The position numbers and the translations under genes are program-made. Under the pieces are notes generated by a model. It ran no database searches, was not told where the DNA came from, and saw only the letters and a list, made by a program, of their open reading frames with translations. DNA of 64,000 nt from Trematomus loennbergii (lineage: Eukaryota; Chordata; Actinopteri; Perciformes; Nototheniidae), in contig JAAOOA010000002.1 of assembly GCA_012861695.1 (NCBI GenBank), positions 30,320,304-30,384,303 on the forward strand, read 5' to 3'. Numbering within the stretch: the first letter of the stretch is position 1; every line of letters starts with the position of its first letter. Below are positions 38,617 through 48,624 of the stretch, piece by piece.

Positions 38617-40009
38617 GACAGTGCTATAGTTCAGTGGACTCTACTCTCAAACAACAGTCATGCATTCTGTTAACATTTGTTAGATAAGGGAAGCCAAGCT
38701 TTTTATGATATACAGTCAAATGCAGAGACCTCGGTTTGCTTGCAGTAGTCTTTCCAACATATTGTTATTGTATTTTATACAGCTCTACATGCTGGTTCTA
38801 TCTTTAACCCTTTTCAATGGATTGTTAAACTTTGATAATGAAGCTTTTAAATGTCTGAAAAGTCAAATAGGATGTATCTGTTTCCATAAAGTCAGCCCTG
38901 AAGGCCCTATTCGAGTTGGCTGCTCGCATGCAGCTTTTTACAAGGCTTATCTTTCAGTGTATTCTACATAGTCATTGAACTGTACTGCATAAAAGTAAAT
39001 GAATGGATAAAAAGCATCCAAGTAATTTTTTGTAGTATTTAAAGAGGAGCAAAGGCACTACCTGAACATATACAATCATAATGTAATGGCCAGGAGGTGC
39101 GAAGACTGTTTATCCTGCTGAAAGCCTTCGACTCTGACAGCCTGCCATGAAATATGCAGAAATGAAAAATGTCTCTCTGTGAGTATATTTTGAGAAGCTG
39201 TTTAGTCTGTCCAAAATGTGTTCTCAAATCCAACCGCTAACTGAAGGCTATGATCCTTCCCTGGATGCAGAGAATGAATAACAAAAACGTATCTGATGTG
39301 TTTCTGCGTCACTGGATGGCAAAAGTAAACCAGGCTGCTACAGCTTACTGCAGGTTTAAAGAGAGCATCAGCACACATTTCTGATGTTAGAGACATGGCA
39401 ACCCCATGACTATTTCATGGAAGCAATGTTGACAGTCGGCGCACTGCTCCTCTGAGGTTCAGGCCCCAGCTGGTTGCTTGTAACTAGTTTTTCAGAGCAG
39501 TGTAGTAAATCCACCATGATGTCGATATGTGTGGCTCCAGTCATGTTATATTAATCTCTTCTTACAGCCTCAAAGGATTGTGTTTTTGTGAGAGGATCAA
39601 ACTACCAATGTTGACCTTTCTTCTCACGGATTACATGATTTTGCTGTATTTATCTTCAATGTCATAATTGCTCTTTATTTTATGCTGGGATGGGAGGTTA
39701 CTGCATAGAATAGGCTCTATCCAGAATCATTTAAGAGTCTCAAAGATCTTCAGTAATTACTGTTTGTGTTTTTAGTCAGAACCAAAAACGTGGAACTAAT
39801 GTGGGCGTAAACTTAGTGCATGCTTCAGTGCATGGCTCTGCTAATAGTTTCTATAATGACAAACAAAAACAAGTTTGGAAAGGTAATTGCAGTTTACATA
39901 GCAACAACATTCAGCCATGAGAAACATGGGTGATTATGAAGAATATATAATGTCAGCTTTTTCAAAATATATAGCTTTTGTCTATGGTGGAAGAAGATAA
40001 CAAGACACT

Positions 40010-40270
40010 TTCGTTAAAGTGTCACTAATACAGTTTAAGAAATACAGTTACAAGCAAAGAAGTACAAAAGTATTAGCATCAAAATATGCTTAATGTACCC
40101 AAAGTAAAAGTACTCATTGTGCATAATGGCCTATTTTAGAATCATATATTAGTACGCATGGCAATGTGCGTTACAATGCTGGATCATGATTATGATGATC
40201 AATATGCACACTTAAATGTTGCAGCTGGTAAAGTTAGTTTTGACAAATGTATATCCTGCTGGGTAGTTTG
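40010..40270. mobile_element. Percomorph interspersed repeat (AAGTAAAAGTACTCATT type)
   Basis: The series AAGTACAAAAGTATTAGCATC, AAAGTAAAAGTACTCATTGTG, CATAATGGCC and AAATGTTGCAGCTGGTAAAG appears in the order found in a very common percomorph repeat. It lies inside the part of duplication copy 1 that copy 2 lacks. Class and exact limits are not known to me. Confidence 0.6.
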
Positions 40271-40989
40271 ATCTTTAATAAGAAATAATAAGTTTGACCT
40301 TCTCCAAAATATAGTGGAGTATAATAAAGCAGCATACAACAATAGATGCATTATGTGTGTGTTTGTGTGTGTATGTGTGGGGGAGGGGGGAGAGAGCGCA
40401 TGTGTGTGTGAGCGCATAAAAGATGTGATTTTCACACTTCTCTCGTATGTATTTATGGGTATCTGCCTCTGCATTTCTCTCTGCTCTTCATGTACACCTG
40501 AATGTGATCTTTCTGTCAGATCGTGTACATTATAGATTGCTCACCCGGGGGCTGGAAAGATCATCCTCTTCCTCCACTTTGCGAGTTAATGATGGTGGTC
40601 TACCAGCAGGGGGGTTGACGCTGCCAGAGGACAGCATTGAAGCGTCACTGCTGGCAAAGCCCTCCCGGCCTTCATGTCAATATGGCCTCTGTTAAGAAGC
40701 TACTAGCAATACAGTTGCCTGCGAAATGAGGATATGATTTAAAGGCAGCTCAACATATTTGAAGGATGAGGAGAAGAGAGCTACAGTGACTGAAGTGATG
40801 TGTGTAAGGATGAACGTGTGGCTCTGTGCATTTGCATACCCAGGAGTGAGCGAGAGAGCTGGTGGAAGCTGATTTGGTGAGTGTAAATAATTGAAACTGT
40901 TGTCCAATTGTACTTTGAGCCAGAAAGTATGCTTGTGTGCAGGTATTTGACACGTCTTTCTGCAAAGCTAATGGCATTACTTTATGTCT

Positions 40990-41039
40990 GTGCCAGCCGT
41001 GTTATGTGCCTGCATGGCCATAGTGATAATGACCCTCTG
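40990..41039. other. Best-conserved core of the duplicated segment, copy 1
   Basis: These 50 bp match 43181-43230 at 46 positions with no gap, clearly better than the adjacent duplicated sequence, which needs gaps and has many substitutions. The core contains GTGCCAGCC, TGTGCCTGCA and TGATAATGACCCTCTG. A retained core between diverged copies suggests constraint on a non-coding element. Confidence 0.7.
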
Positions 41040-41393
41040 CTCAAAGGGGCTTATTCCCATCCGGGAGGCCTGTGCTGTAAACTTCAATTTAGAATGTGGA
41101 CAACAATTGTGGTCACAGCGGCACACATTGAATACTCACCGTGACGGACCAGAGGGAGCTAAGCTTTCTGGGGTTTCTACATTGATTTGAAGTCCAACAG
41201 TTTATAATATACTTATGCTGTCCTTTACTTTATCTGTAAGTGTATTGATCTGTTTTGGCAGGAACATTTGGTCAGATGTATAAAGCTTCTGTAACAGGAA
41301 CCAAACACATTTATAATGGGACTTTAAACTGCACAGAAAATGTGCCTATGCCATGAGTGACAACACTCTTTCTGAGCTTTAGTCATCCTACTC

Positions 41394-41500
41394 AGGTGAG
41401 TCAATTTTATTTATCTCACGGAATATTACAAACCAGAAGTTTGCCCTAAGGGATTTTTTCAATCTGCACAGCATTTGACACCCTATGCATCTCGACCCAC
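41394..41500 (-). mobile_element. Decayed L2-clade 3' UTR fragment (in duplication copy 2)
   Basis: GAGTCAATTTTATTTATCTC, CACAGCATTTGACACCCTATGC and GACCCACAG follow the order and spacing of the L2 3' UTR seen at 38478 and 54992, but with many substitutions. Non-L2 sequence on its left (ATGAGTGACAACACTC) also aligns with copy 1, which supports shared ancestry by duplication rather than two insertions. Confidence 0.6.
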
Positions 41501-41905
41501 AGTTTAGAATGGGAAAACTCCAAATGTAATGGAAAAAAATTCTAGCAAACAGTTCTCTGTGTAGACCCTGAACTGAATGCAACCAGAGGCAATGCTACTG
41601 ACTTCCCTCCTAGTTGATCAAAAGAATACTTTCTGAACAGTGCCACAGTATGAACTCTTTGAAAAGGCAGTCACGCAATGTGTTGACAATTTTAAGATAT
41701 CTTCACAAGGCTGCCAAGCTTTCTTATTATATACAGTACAATGTGGAGGCATCAGTGTGCAGGCAGTACTGTTTTCGATGTATTGTTATCATACTGTATT
41801 ACTCTTTACTTTTGCTGCCATCTTGAATGGATTGTATGATGCAGCTTTTGAAAGTCTTTAGATTCAAATACATCTTTCTGTTAGTTCATAAGGTGAACGC
41901 TAGAG

Positions 41906-42545
41906 CAGTGGTTCCCAAACGGTGTGCCGCGGCACACTGGTGTGCCGTGAGGCAAGTCCGGGTGTGCCGTGGGATTTTGTGACAACCATACGTTATTATT
42001 GCAATATACAACTACACAAAAAAATTATTTTTTAATTTACTATATCAGTACTTTGTATGCACTCATTTCATAATACAGAGGCAAACTCTATACCTAAAAA
42101 CAATTCTTTTAAAAAAAATCCTCACAGAACCCCATATTTCACTGTTAACGCAGTTGCAGGTGGGAATTATAAGACCGTGACACATCGAAGGCTGAAGGAC
42201 AACATTAAAACAGAGAAACACGCAAGAGGGAAAATGGAGCGCTTTCTTGTGCGGAGCAAACCACCAACCACCAGTGCAGACTGCCGACAACCCACCACCG
42301 AAAGAAAAGAGGAAAAAAACTGTCAGCAGACAGTATCATGAAAGTTACCTGTCTTATGGCACTGCAGGAGAGCGGCTTTGTCACATTTTATTTGGCATTA
42401 GTAAATAATTATGCACATTTACAGATATTTTACATGATATGAGTGATAACACGTGTTATAAGGGCTATTTTGCACAATAGGTGTGCCTTGAGATTTTTAC
42501 TTGTCCTTTGGTGTGCCTTGGGCACAAAAAGTTTGGGAACCACTG
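41906..42545 (+). mobile_element. Non-autonomous hAT transposon with intact 8-bp target duplication
   Basis: Perfect 15-bp terminal inverted repeats, CAGTGGTTCCCAAAC at 41906-41920 and its complement GTTTGGGAACCACTG at 42531-42545, enclose 640 bp. The 8-bp CGCTAGAG is present on both sides (41898-41905 and 42546-42553), the hallmark target-site duplication of hAT transposases. Subterminal GGTGTGCC motifs occur near both ends. The body keeps the start of a ZBED5-like transposase and lacks the DDE/RW catalytic region, so this is an internal-deletion derivative that needed a transposase supplied in trans. It interrupts duplication copy 2 and is absent from copy 1. Confidence 0.95.
42160..42400 (+). 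pseudogene. N-terminal remnant of a ZBED5-like hAT transposase
   Basis: The frame opening at 42228 reads MERFLVRSKPPTTSADCRQP. After a shift of frame near 42290-42310 it continues as KKTVSRQYHESYLSYG. The MERFL start and the RQYHESYLSYG block resemble the N-terminus of hAT transposases related to ZBED5 and FAM200, just before the BED-like region. Sequence after about 42370 no longer matches, consistent with an internal deletion joining this N-terminus to the 3' terminal sequence. The frame change makes it non-functional. Family assignment is from motif memory. Confidence 0.65.
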
Positions 42546-43180
42546 CGCTAGAGCCTTCTTTCAGTCGGCTGCTGCTATTGTGCTTTCATCAGGCTTATTT
42601 CTCAGCGTTTTGTACTGAATCATTGTGCAGTACTCCATACATGAATAGTTGAACAGCTCACATAATTTAGGTAGGATTTGTGTAAAGATAAGTAAAGCCA
42701 CAGCCTGAATAAAATATACCAAAAGTAATGAAATGTAATGGTCACAAGGTGGTCAGGTTTACTCTGCTGGTAGCCTACGACTCTGACTGTGAAATAATGC
42801 ACAGCGTGTTCTCTGACTATATATTGGCACACTATTAAGTCTGTCAGACTGTTTACTGAAGGGTATGATGCTTCACTAGAGGCAGAGAAGGAAAAACAAA
42901 AAAGCATCTCAGCCAAACTCTCCCTGACATGTTTTGACATCATTGGACGGCAAAAGAAAACCTGGCTGATACAGCTGACTACAATTATAAAGAGAGCATC
43001 AGAAGTGTGGATGTCATAGAGTTGACAAAAATGTGCATGAGTGAGTGAGAGAGCTGGTGGAAGCAGTCGAAATATTTCAAACTCTTGTCCACTGCTGCAC
43101 ATTGAGCCAACAAGTATGCGTGTGTGCAAGTATGCGTCTGCCACGTTTCTCTGCATAGCTAATGGCATGACTTGATCCCC

Positions 43181-43230
43181 GTGCCAGCCGAGTGATGTGC
43201 CTGCAGGGCCATGGTGATAATGACCCTCTG
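43181..43230. other. Best-conserved core of the duplicated segment, copy 2
   Basis: Partner of 40990-41039 with four substitutions in 50 bp. The wider block 43039-43405 aligns to 40844-41205 with gaps. Confidence 0.7.
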
Positions 43231-43405
43231 TACAATGGAGCTCATTCACATCCTGGATGCCTGCCGTACTTAAGTTTAATTTAGTCTGTGGAGTACAAAC
43301 CCAGTCGCAGTGACAAACACTGAATTCTCGCTGTCACTGGCTAGAGGGAGCTTAGCTGCGTGGAGCTGTGCGGTGTCTCAAAAATGTAAAGTCCCACGGT
43401 GAATG

Positions 43406-44592
43406 ACATGCCACCCATACATTTCTCAACACATTTTGAGATGTTCTTTCCCACTGGGTTGTGCAGTAGTCTGTCAAGCTGGAAAACTGAAAAATCTCAT
43501 TTACCATGTGTTGGGGAAGAAAGAGATGGCAGGCAAAATGTGTTTTCTTTTTTTGTTGTGCTCAAAGCAGGAAACCAGAGATTTGTTTTTGATTAAACTG
43601 AATTGTAATTTCTGCATACATTGCTAAATTAGGCGGTTAAAAACATCCCGATTTCTAATATTAAGGATGTTGTGACATATATGCATGATGTTCATTTTGA
43701 TTCTTCAAAGCTCCTTGCATGGAGGGTTTAACTGAATATACTTAAAGCCCATGTGTTGAAATTGATGCATTCACAAAAGAAGACTGGTGTCAGTAACCAT
43801 AATGACTTTAAAGATTGTTTTATGGAGCCATTTTTGTACCACAGCCACAGTTCAGCATCCTCCAGCAATAATATGTTATCTTTGTTTTTCAGTTAGATGC
43901 GATACGCCTGCAGGAATATATATGAATCCCTCTCTTTGATGTGCCTTCTCTTTGATGTTACCATGTCCTTTATGTGACACAATTTAGACTTGTGTTTTGC
44001 ATAGTCAATTATTTAAGTCATTCTCTCTTTTAGTCTCGGTTTATAGGTTCTACAACTACAAATAATTTGAAAATGTTATCAAATCTGAGTGACTTACCAC
44101 ATGTTGACTTGCAATATTGCACACGGAGTTTGTGAATATTATAAATATTATAGTTTTATCGTTGAAAACCAAGATTCAAGCTGTAATATATTTTTGAAAG
44201 GAGTGTTCCCTCTGCATATGCTTGGTTGTGCATAATGGCAGGTTTTATAACCAATACCAGTGAAGACTAATTAGCTCTTTGAGCATAAGACAGTGACTCA
44301 TGCTGCTGCTTGGTATTTGTCGATGTGTATAGGAATATTTGATTTATTCAGTAAAGAAATGTAATTAGACAATGATGCGCTTCCATTTGGGTTTTATCTA
44401 AATGTTAGCTCAATGGTATTAAAGGATAAGCTCTACCAGCAGAACTGTTCAATCGAAATGTGGCAATTATTTGATTTTGTAATACATTATGTATTCATCT
44501 CAATGCTGTGTGTTGTCACTGATCAATGTATGTAAACAGTACAACCTCAAATACAGTTTTTAATGTTTTTGTAATTGCTTGTCTATTATTAT
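43406..44592. other. Non-coding sequence
   Basis: No gene and no clear further copy of the duplicated segment. AT-rich throughout. Confidence 0.45.
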
Positions 44593-44678
44593 TGCAGGTC
44601 TCCCTTGAAAAAGATCAATGATCTCAATGGGATACAACCTGGATAAATAAAGGTGTGAAATGAAATGAAATGAAAATG
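44593..44678 (+). mobile_element. 85-bp LINE 3' end fragment, same family as the 7950-10390 LINE
   Basis: A 21-nt block at 44594-44614 (starting GCAGGTCTCCC) is identical to the reverse complement of 8010-8030 in the large LINE. It is followed by GATCTCAATGGGAT, CCTGGATAAATAAAGG and a GTGAAATGAAATGAAATGAAA tail at 44654-44675. Nearly all of the element upstream is missing, so this is an extreme 5' truncation, in the opposite orientation to the longer copy. Confidence 0.85.
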
Positions 44679-44680
44679 AT

Positions 44681-46818
44681 ATGCAAATGCAATTATTTAT
44701 CAGGTTTTCAAATCCTGTTTGAACTTCTAAGTCAAATGGGATTGAAACAACTCAATAGACTTGTAACTCAGTGAAGCTGGTGCATTGCTGTAAATAACAA
44801 ACTAGCATTGGCATTTTGAAAAGTTGCATCAGCCCTGAAGCATATGACTGTGCACATTTAGAAACAGAAACAAGTTTCCAATGCTGCTTTCCATTTATTG
44901 CTGTAGTTCATTTGCTTGAAAATAATTTGTTCAATCTATACATGTTCTTCTAAAATGTTTTGTTCTTTCTTAAAAAACGTCAACTTTCCAGAAGAAGTTT
45001 TTGCAGCCCACAAAACGAACAATGTTCAGCAAAGAGTTGTGGCGTTGGCAGCAGATGTTGGTTAAGAGGTCAAGCTTCGCAGGGGGACGTTTGAACTATT
45101 TGTTTGAAAACACAAAATAACTCTTTGAAATCATATTCTTGGTTTAGTCCTCCTTTTGTTTCTCCTGCAAAGACATGGTTACTTTCATATCTGCAGTGCA
45201 TTCAGTGCTATAGATTATACAGCTCCTTCAAAAAAGATAAAAGTGAATAAATCAAACGGGGAAAAAGAGCAGCCAGACTCTCTACTACAGACATTACAAA
45301 GAGATCCTCAGCTGATGTATGTCTGCTGTCATAGATGGCATATTTGTAACGTCTCTCTGGGGAGAGCTTGGGCGAATTCTGGGTTTGACATAGCGTCTCA
45401 AAGTCTATGTTTAAAAATGACGTTAGGTGTGGCCACACTGTCTGGTCGGCATGACAGCAACAAATGGTGAAACTCTCGTGATCAACATGTCCTTAAGAAT
45501 GAACAAGAAGAAGATCAGTGAGGGGTCTTCGTTTGTTCTTTATCCTCATTGAATATATGGAAATAACTCTATGTTCCACACAATTTGTAAATGACTGGTG
45601 CGGGAGACAAAGGCAATCATGTGCTGCATTAGAGAACTTGAGTGGGATTTGCAGAAAATCATCCTCGTTAAGGGGCTATTGGCAATTTGTTCCAATCAAA
45701 TCAACCCCTCTTTCTTTGCAAAAGTAGTTCACTCCCTGCTGTTGCTGCTTGACAAGAGTTCAGTCTGGTTCAGCTCTTCTAAGAGGAACCAGAATGTGTC
45801 CTGGAGGAGCAATGTCACAAAGGACAGATGGTATGGGTGGAATAATGAGTCCTTTGGATACTGAAAGCATGCTTGCCAACTGTTTTATGTTGGAAGGCAA
45901 TAATCACAAATTCACTTTATGTGAGAACATAATTCATTTCAGAAGGGTAAACCTTTCAGCCATGTATTAACCACTGGCCTTATTTCATTAAAACATCCCT
46001 GTTTGGAAAAAACAACATTTTTGTGAAATATGGAGAAGGGAACGTTAAAAAGTGCAGACCACTTCCTGCTTTTATGAGGACAAACTCTAAATCTCTATTA
46101 TGATTCTGACATTATCAGACCTTAAACACTGTTATTGGTTTGTAGTACACTTGAAATCCTTGGATGTTTTTCTTTTGGACAGCCTAATGGACAAAGCTGG
46201 TGCCTCTGTAATAGCCCAATCAATAACCTCAAACTCTTCAGGATGTTTAACGCATAATGAGATTTTTCATCCAAGACTGAATGGAGCCTCATTCAGTTGG
46301 TTTGTCGAGCAAGAGCAGGGCGTCTGATCACTTTCAACAGTCATGCACTCTTCATTTCTCTCAAGGCAAGCTGGAAATTGGACATGGAATCTGAGCGCAT
46401 ATCTTGGAGCCTTTTCTCAAAGCTAAAATGAATACATTATGATGTTAGGGATGAGCAATACATGTCAGTTAGTCTTTCTATATATCTCTACCTCCCTTTT
46501 TTTCTTTCTTTCCCTCACATTGCCTATCCTCAAAGCAGGTTAGATGTGCTGCCTCTGGGGCAAAAACCTTTTTTTAATCCATTTAAGTGGAGACAATTTA
46601 GCTGAGGCCTGGGTGTCAATGTGCTTGTGGTGTTGCTTATCTGTTGCATCAGCCACAGAGAGTAGCAATTGAAGGCAGGTCAAGTGGAGGTAAATGAGGT
46701 TACTGGTAAATGCCGCTGTGTGTGTTGCTCTGCTTTCCCCATTTTAAGATAAGAAAATACCATGATCTGGGCACAGGAAACAGCAGTTAGGTTTGGTGTG
46801 AGGGCGTGTCTTTGAGAG
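44681..46818. other. Non-coding sequence
   Basis: Several short plus-strand frames at 45156-45970 have no recognisable domains and no plausible splice partners. I see no repeat hallmarks. Confidence 0.45.
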
Positions 46819-46821
46819 TAA

Positions 46822-47774
46822 GGGCGCATTCACACCAGCCTTTTATAGTCCGGTTTAATCGAACCCTGGTGCGTTTAGCCGCTTGATGCGGTTCGTTTGG
46901 GTTGGTGTGAACACAGTCCGAGACCTCTTAAGTGAACTAAACAACCGGACTCTGGTCCGCTAAAATAGGTGGTCTCGGACCGCTTGCTAGTGAACTCTGG
47001 AGGGTTCATCTCTGGTGTGAACGCAGTCTGCACCAAAACATAGGATGCGTAGTATTTACGTGTCACAAGAACGCGGGTGTCTTCATTTCTTTAGTGAAAG
47101 AGTGAAGCAGAATGATGTGTTGAACACAGGTTGAACAGTGTCGTGTAAAGTAAAAACAACTATAAAACTAAAAACTATACATAAAAGTCAGAGCCACCTG
47201 CTGTCGGTGAAACCCCCTCCATACTGCAGAACGTCTCTCATTATATGTGTTATAATGTTTTGTATCGCACGTTGTCTGATTATATAATCATATGCGCCGT
47301 TGCTGTTGATATGCTCTCCAGATTAACAGCAGCATGAGAATAACCTGCGGAGGCTCCGGTAGAAATTGCCGGGATTTGCGTTTTTACCCCCTTAAAGGAA
47401 ACCTATCATGCTATATTTAAATGATATATTGTAGGGCCATACCTATATAAGGTATATTTATACGTTTCTGATTTGGGTATGGAGGAAAATAGAGAGGGTT
47501 GTGTTTTCTGACACTTGGTGAGTTCCCTGGAACACCGGGGACACATATTCATGTATAAAAGACGTACAAAAGTGCATTTTGCATGATAGGTCCCCTTTAA
47601 TGTCTGACCAATTGTTGAACAGCATTTCCGAGCACATGACTTGTGTTTAAAGTTTATAGTCCGACTCCGTTTTGCCCGTGTGAACGCAAACCGAACCTTC
47701 TGAAAAATGAAACAATGTAACAAACTGTGGTCTGGTGCGCACCAGAGAAGCGGACTATTAGGTGTGAATGCACC
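46822..47774. mobile_element. PIF/Harbinger-like MITE with TAA target duplication
   Basis: Terminal inverted repeats GGGCGCATTCACACC (left) and GGTGCATTCACACC (reverse complement of right) are flanked by TAA at 46819-46821 and 47775-47777, the 3-bp target typical of PIF/Harbinger elements. Inside are repeated GTGTGAAC-G motifs and GTCCG/GGACC-rich subterminal sequence (for example GGTGTGAACACAGTCCGAG and GTGTGAACGCAGTC), characteristic of this family in fish. No transposase or Myb-like frame is visible. The native element would be about 745 bp, because 47392-47600 is a later insertion. Confidence 0.82.
47392..47600. mobile_element. TTAA-flanked MITE, short copy nested in the Harbinger-like element
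   Basis: TTAA at both ends (47392-47395 and 47597-47600) encloses termini AAAGGAAACCTATCATGCT and, in reverse complement, AAAGGGGACCTATCATGCA, matching at 16 of 19 positions. The right 131 bp aligns with the right 131 bp of the 25140-25841 copy, including ACACCGGGGACACATATT and GTGCATTTTGCATGATAGG. Compared with that copy the interior is deleted by about 490 bp. It interrupts the Harbinger-like element and is therefore younger than it. Confidence 0.85.
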
Positions 47775-47777
47775 TAA

Positions 47778-48624
<847 letters not shown>

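Larger units (their letters stand above)
38310..41205. repeat. Diverged tandem segmental duplication, copy 1
   Basis: This segment aligns in direct orientation with 41206-43405. Ordered anchors in copy 1 (copy 2 counterparts in the next entry) are: ATCGATCTGTTGTG near 38335; ATAAGTGACCGCTCTCCTTCTGC near 38440; the L2 fragment at 38478; CCAAGCTTTTTATGATATACAG near 38693; CAATGGATTGTTAAACTTTG near 38815; ACTGAAGGCTATGATCCTTC near 39239; AAAGAGAGCATCAG near 39357; and a strongly matching block at 40844-41205. Relative to copy 2 it contains about 1.4 kb extra (about 39400-40830), part of which is an interspersed repeat. No convincing coding frame is shared. Confidence 0.8.
41206..43405. repeat. 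Diverged tandem segmental duplication, copy 2
   Basis: Counterparts of the copy 1 anchors are: ATTGATCTGTTTTGG near 41246; ATGAGTGACAACACTCTTTCTG near 41353; the decayed L2 fragment at 41394; CCAAGCTTTCTTATTATATACAG near 41717; GAATGGATTGTATGATGCAG near 41824; ACTGAAGGGTATGATGCTTC near 42854; AAAGAGAGCATCAG near 42990; and 43039-43405. It was later split by a 640-bp hAT element at 41906-42545. The minus strand carries a 209-codon open frame (42620-43249), the longest outside repeats. Its frame is broken in copy 1, so it is probably fortuitous. Confidence 0.8.

Noticed and set aside
45156..45970. Series of overlapping plus-strand frames as exons
   Set aside because: Translations show no recognisable domain and frames overlap one another; nothing distinguishes them from chance.
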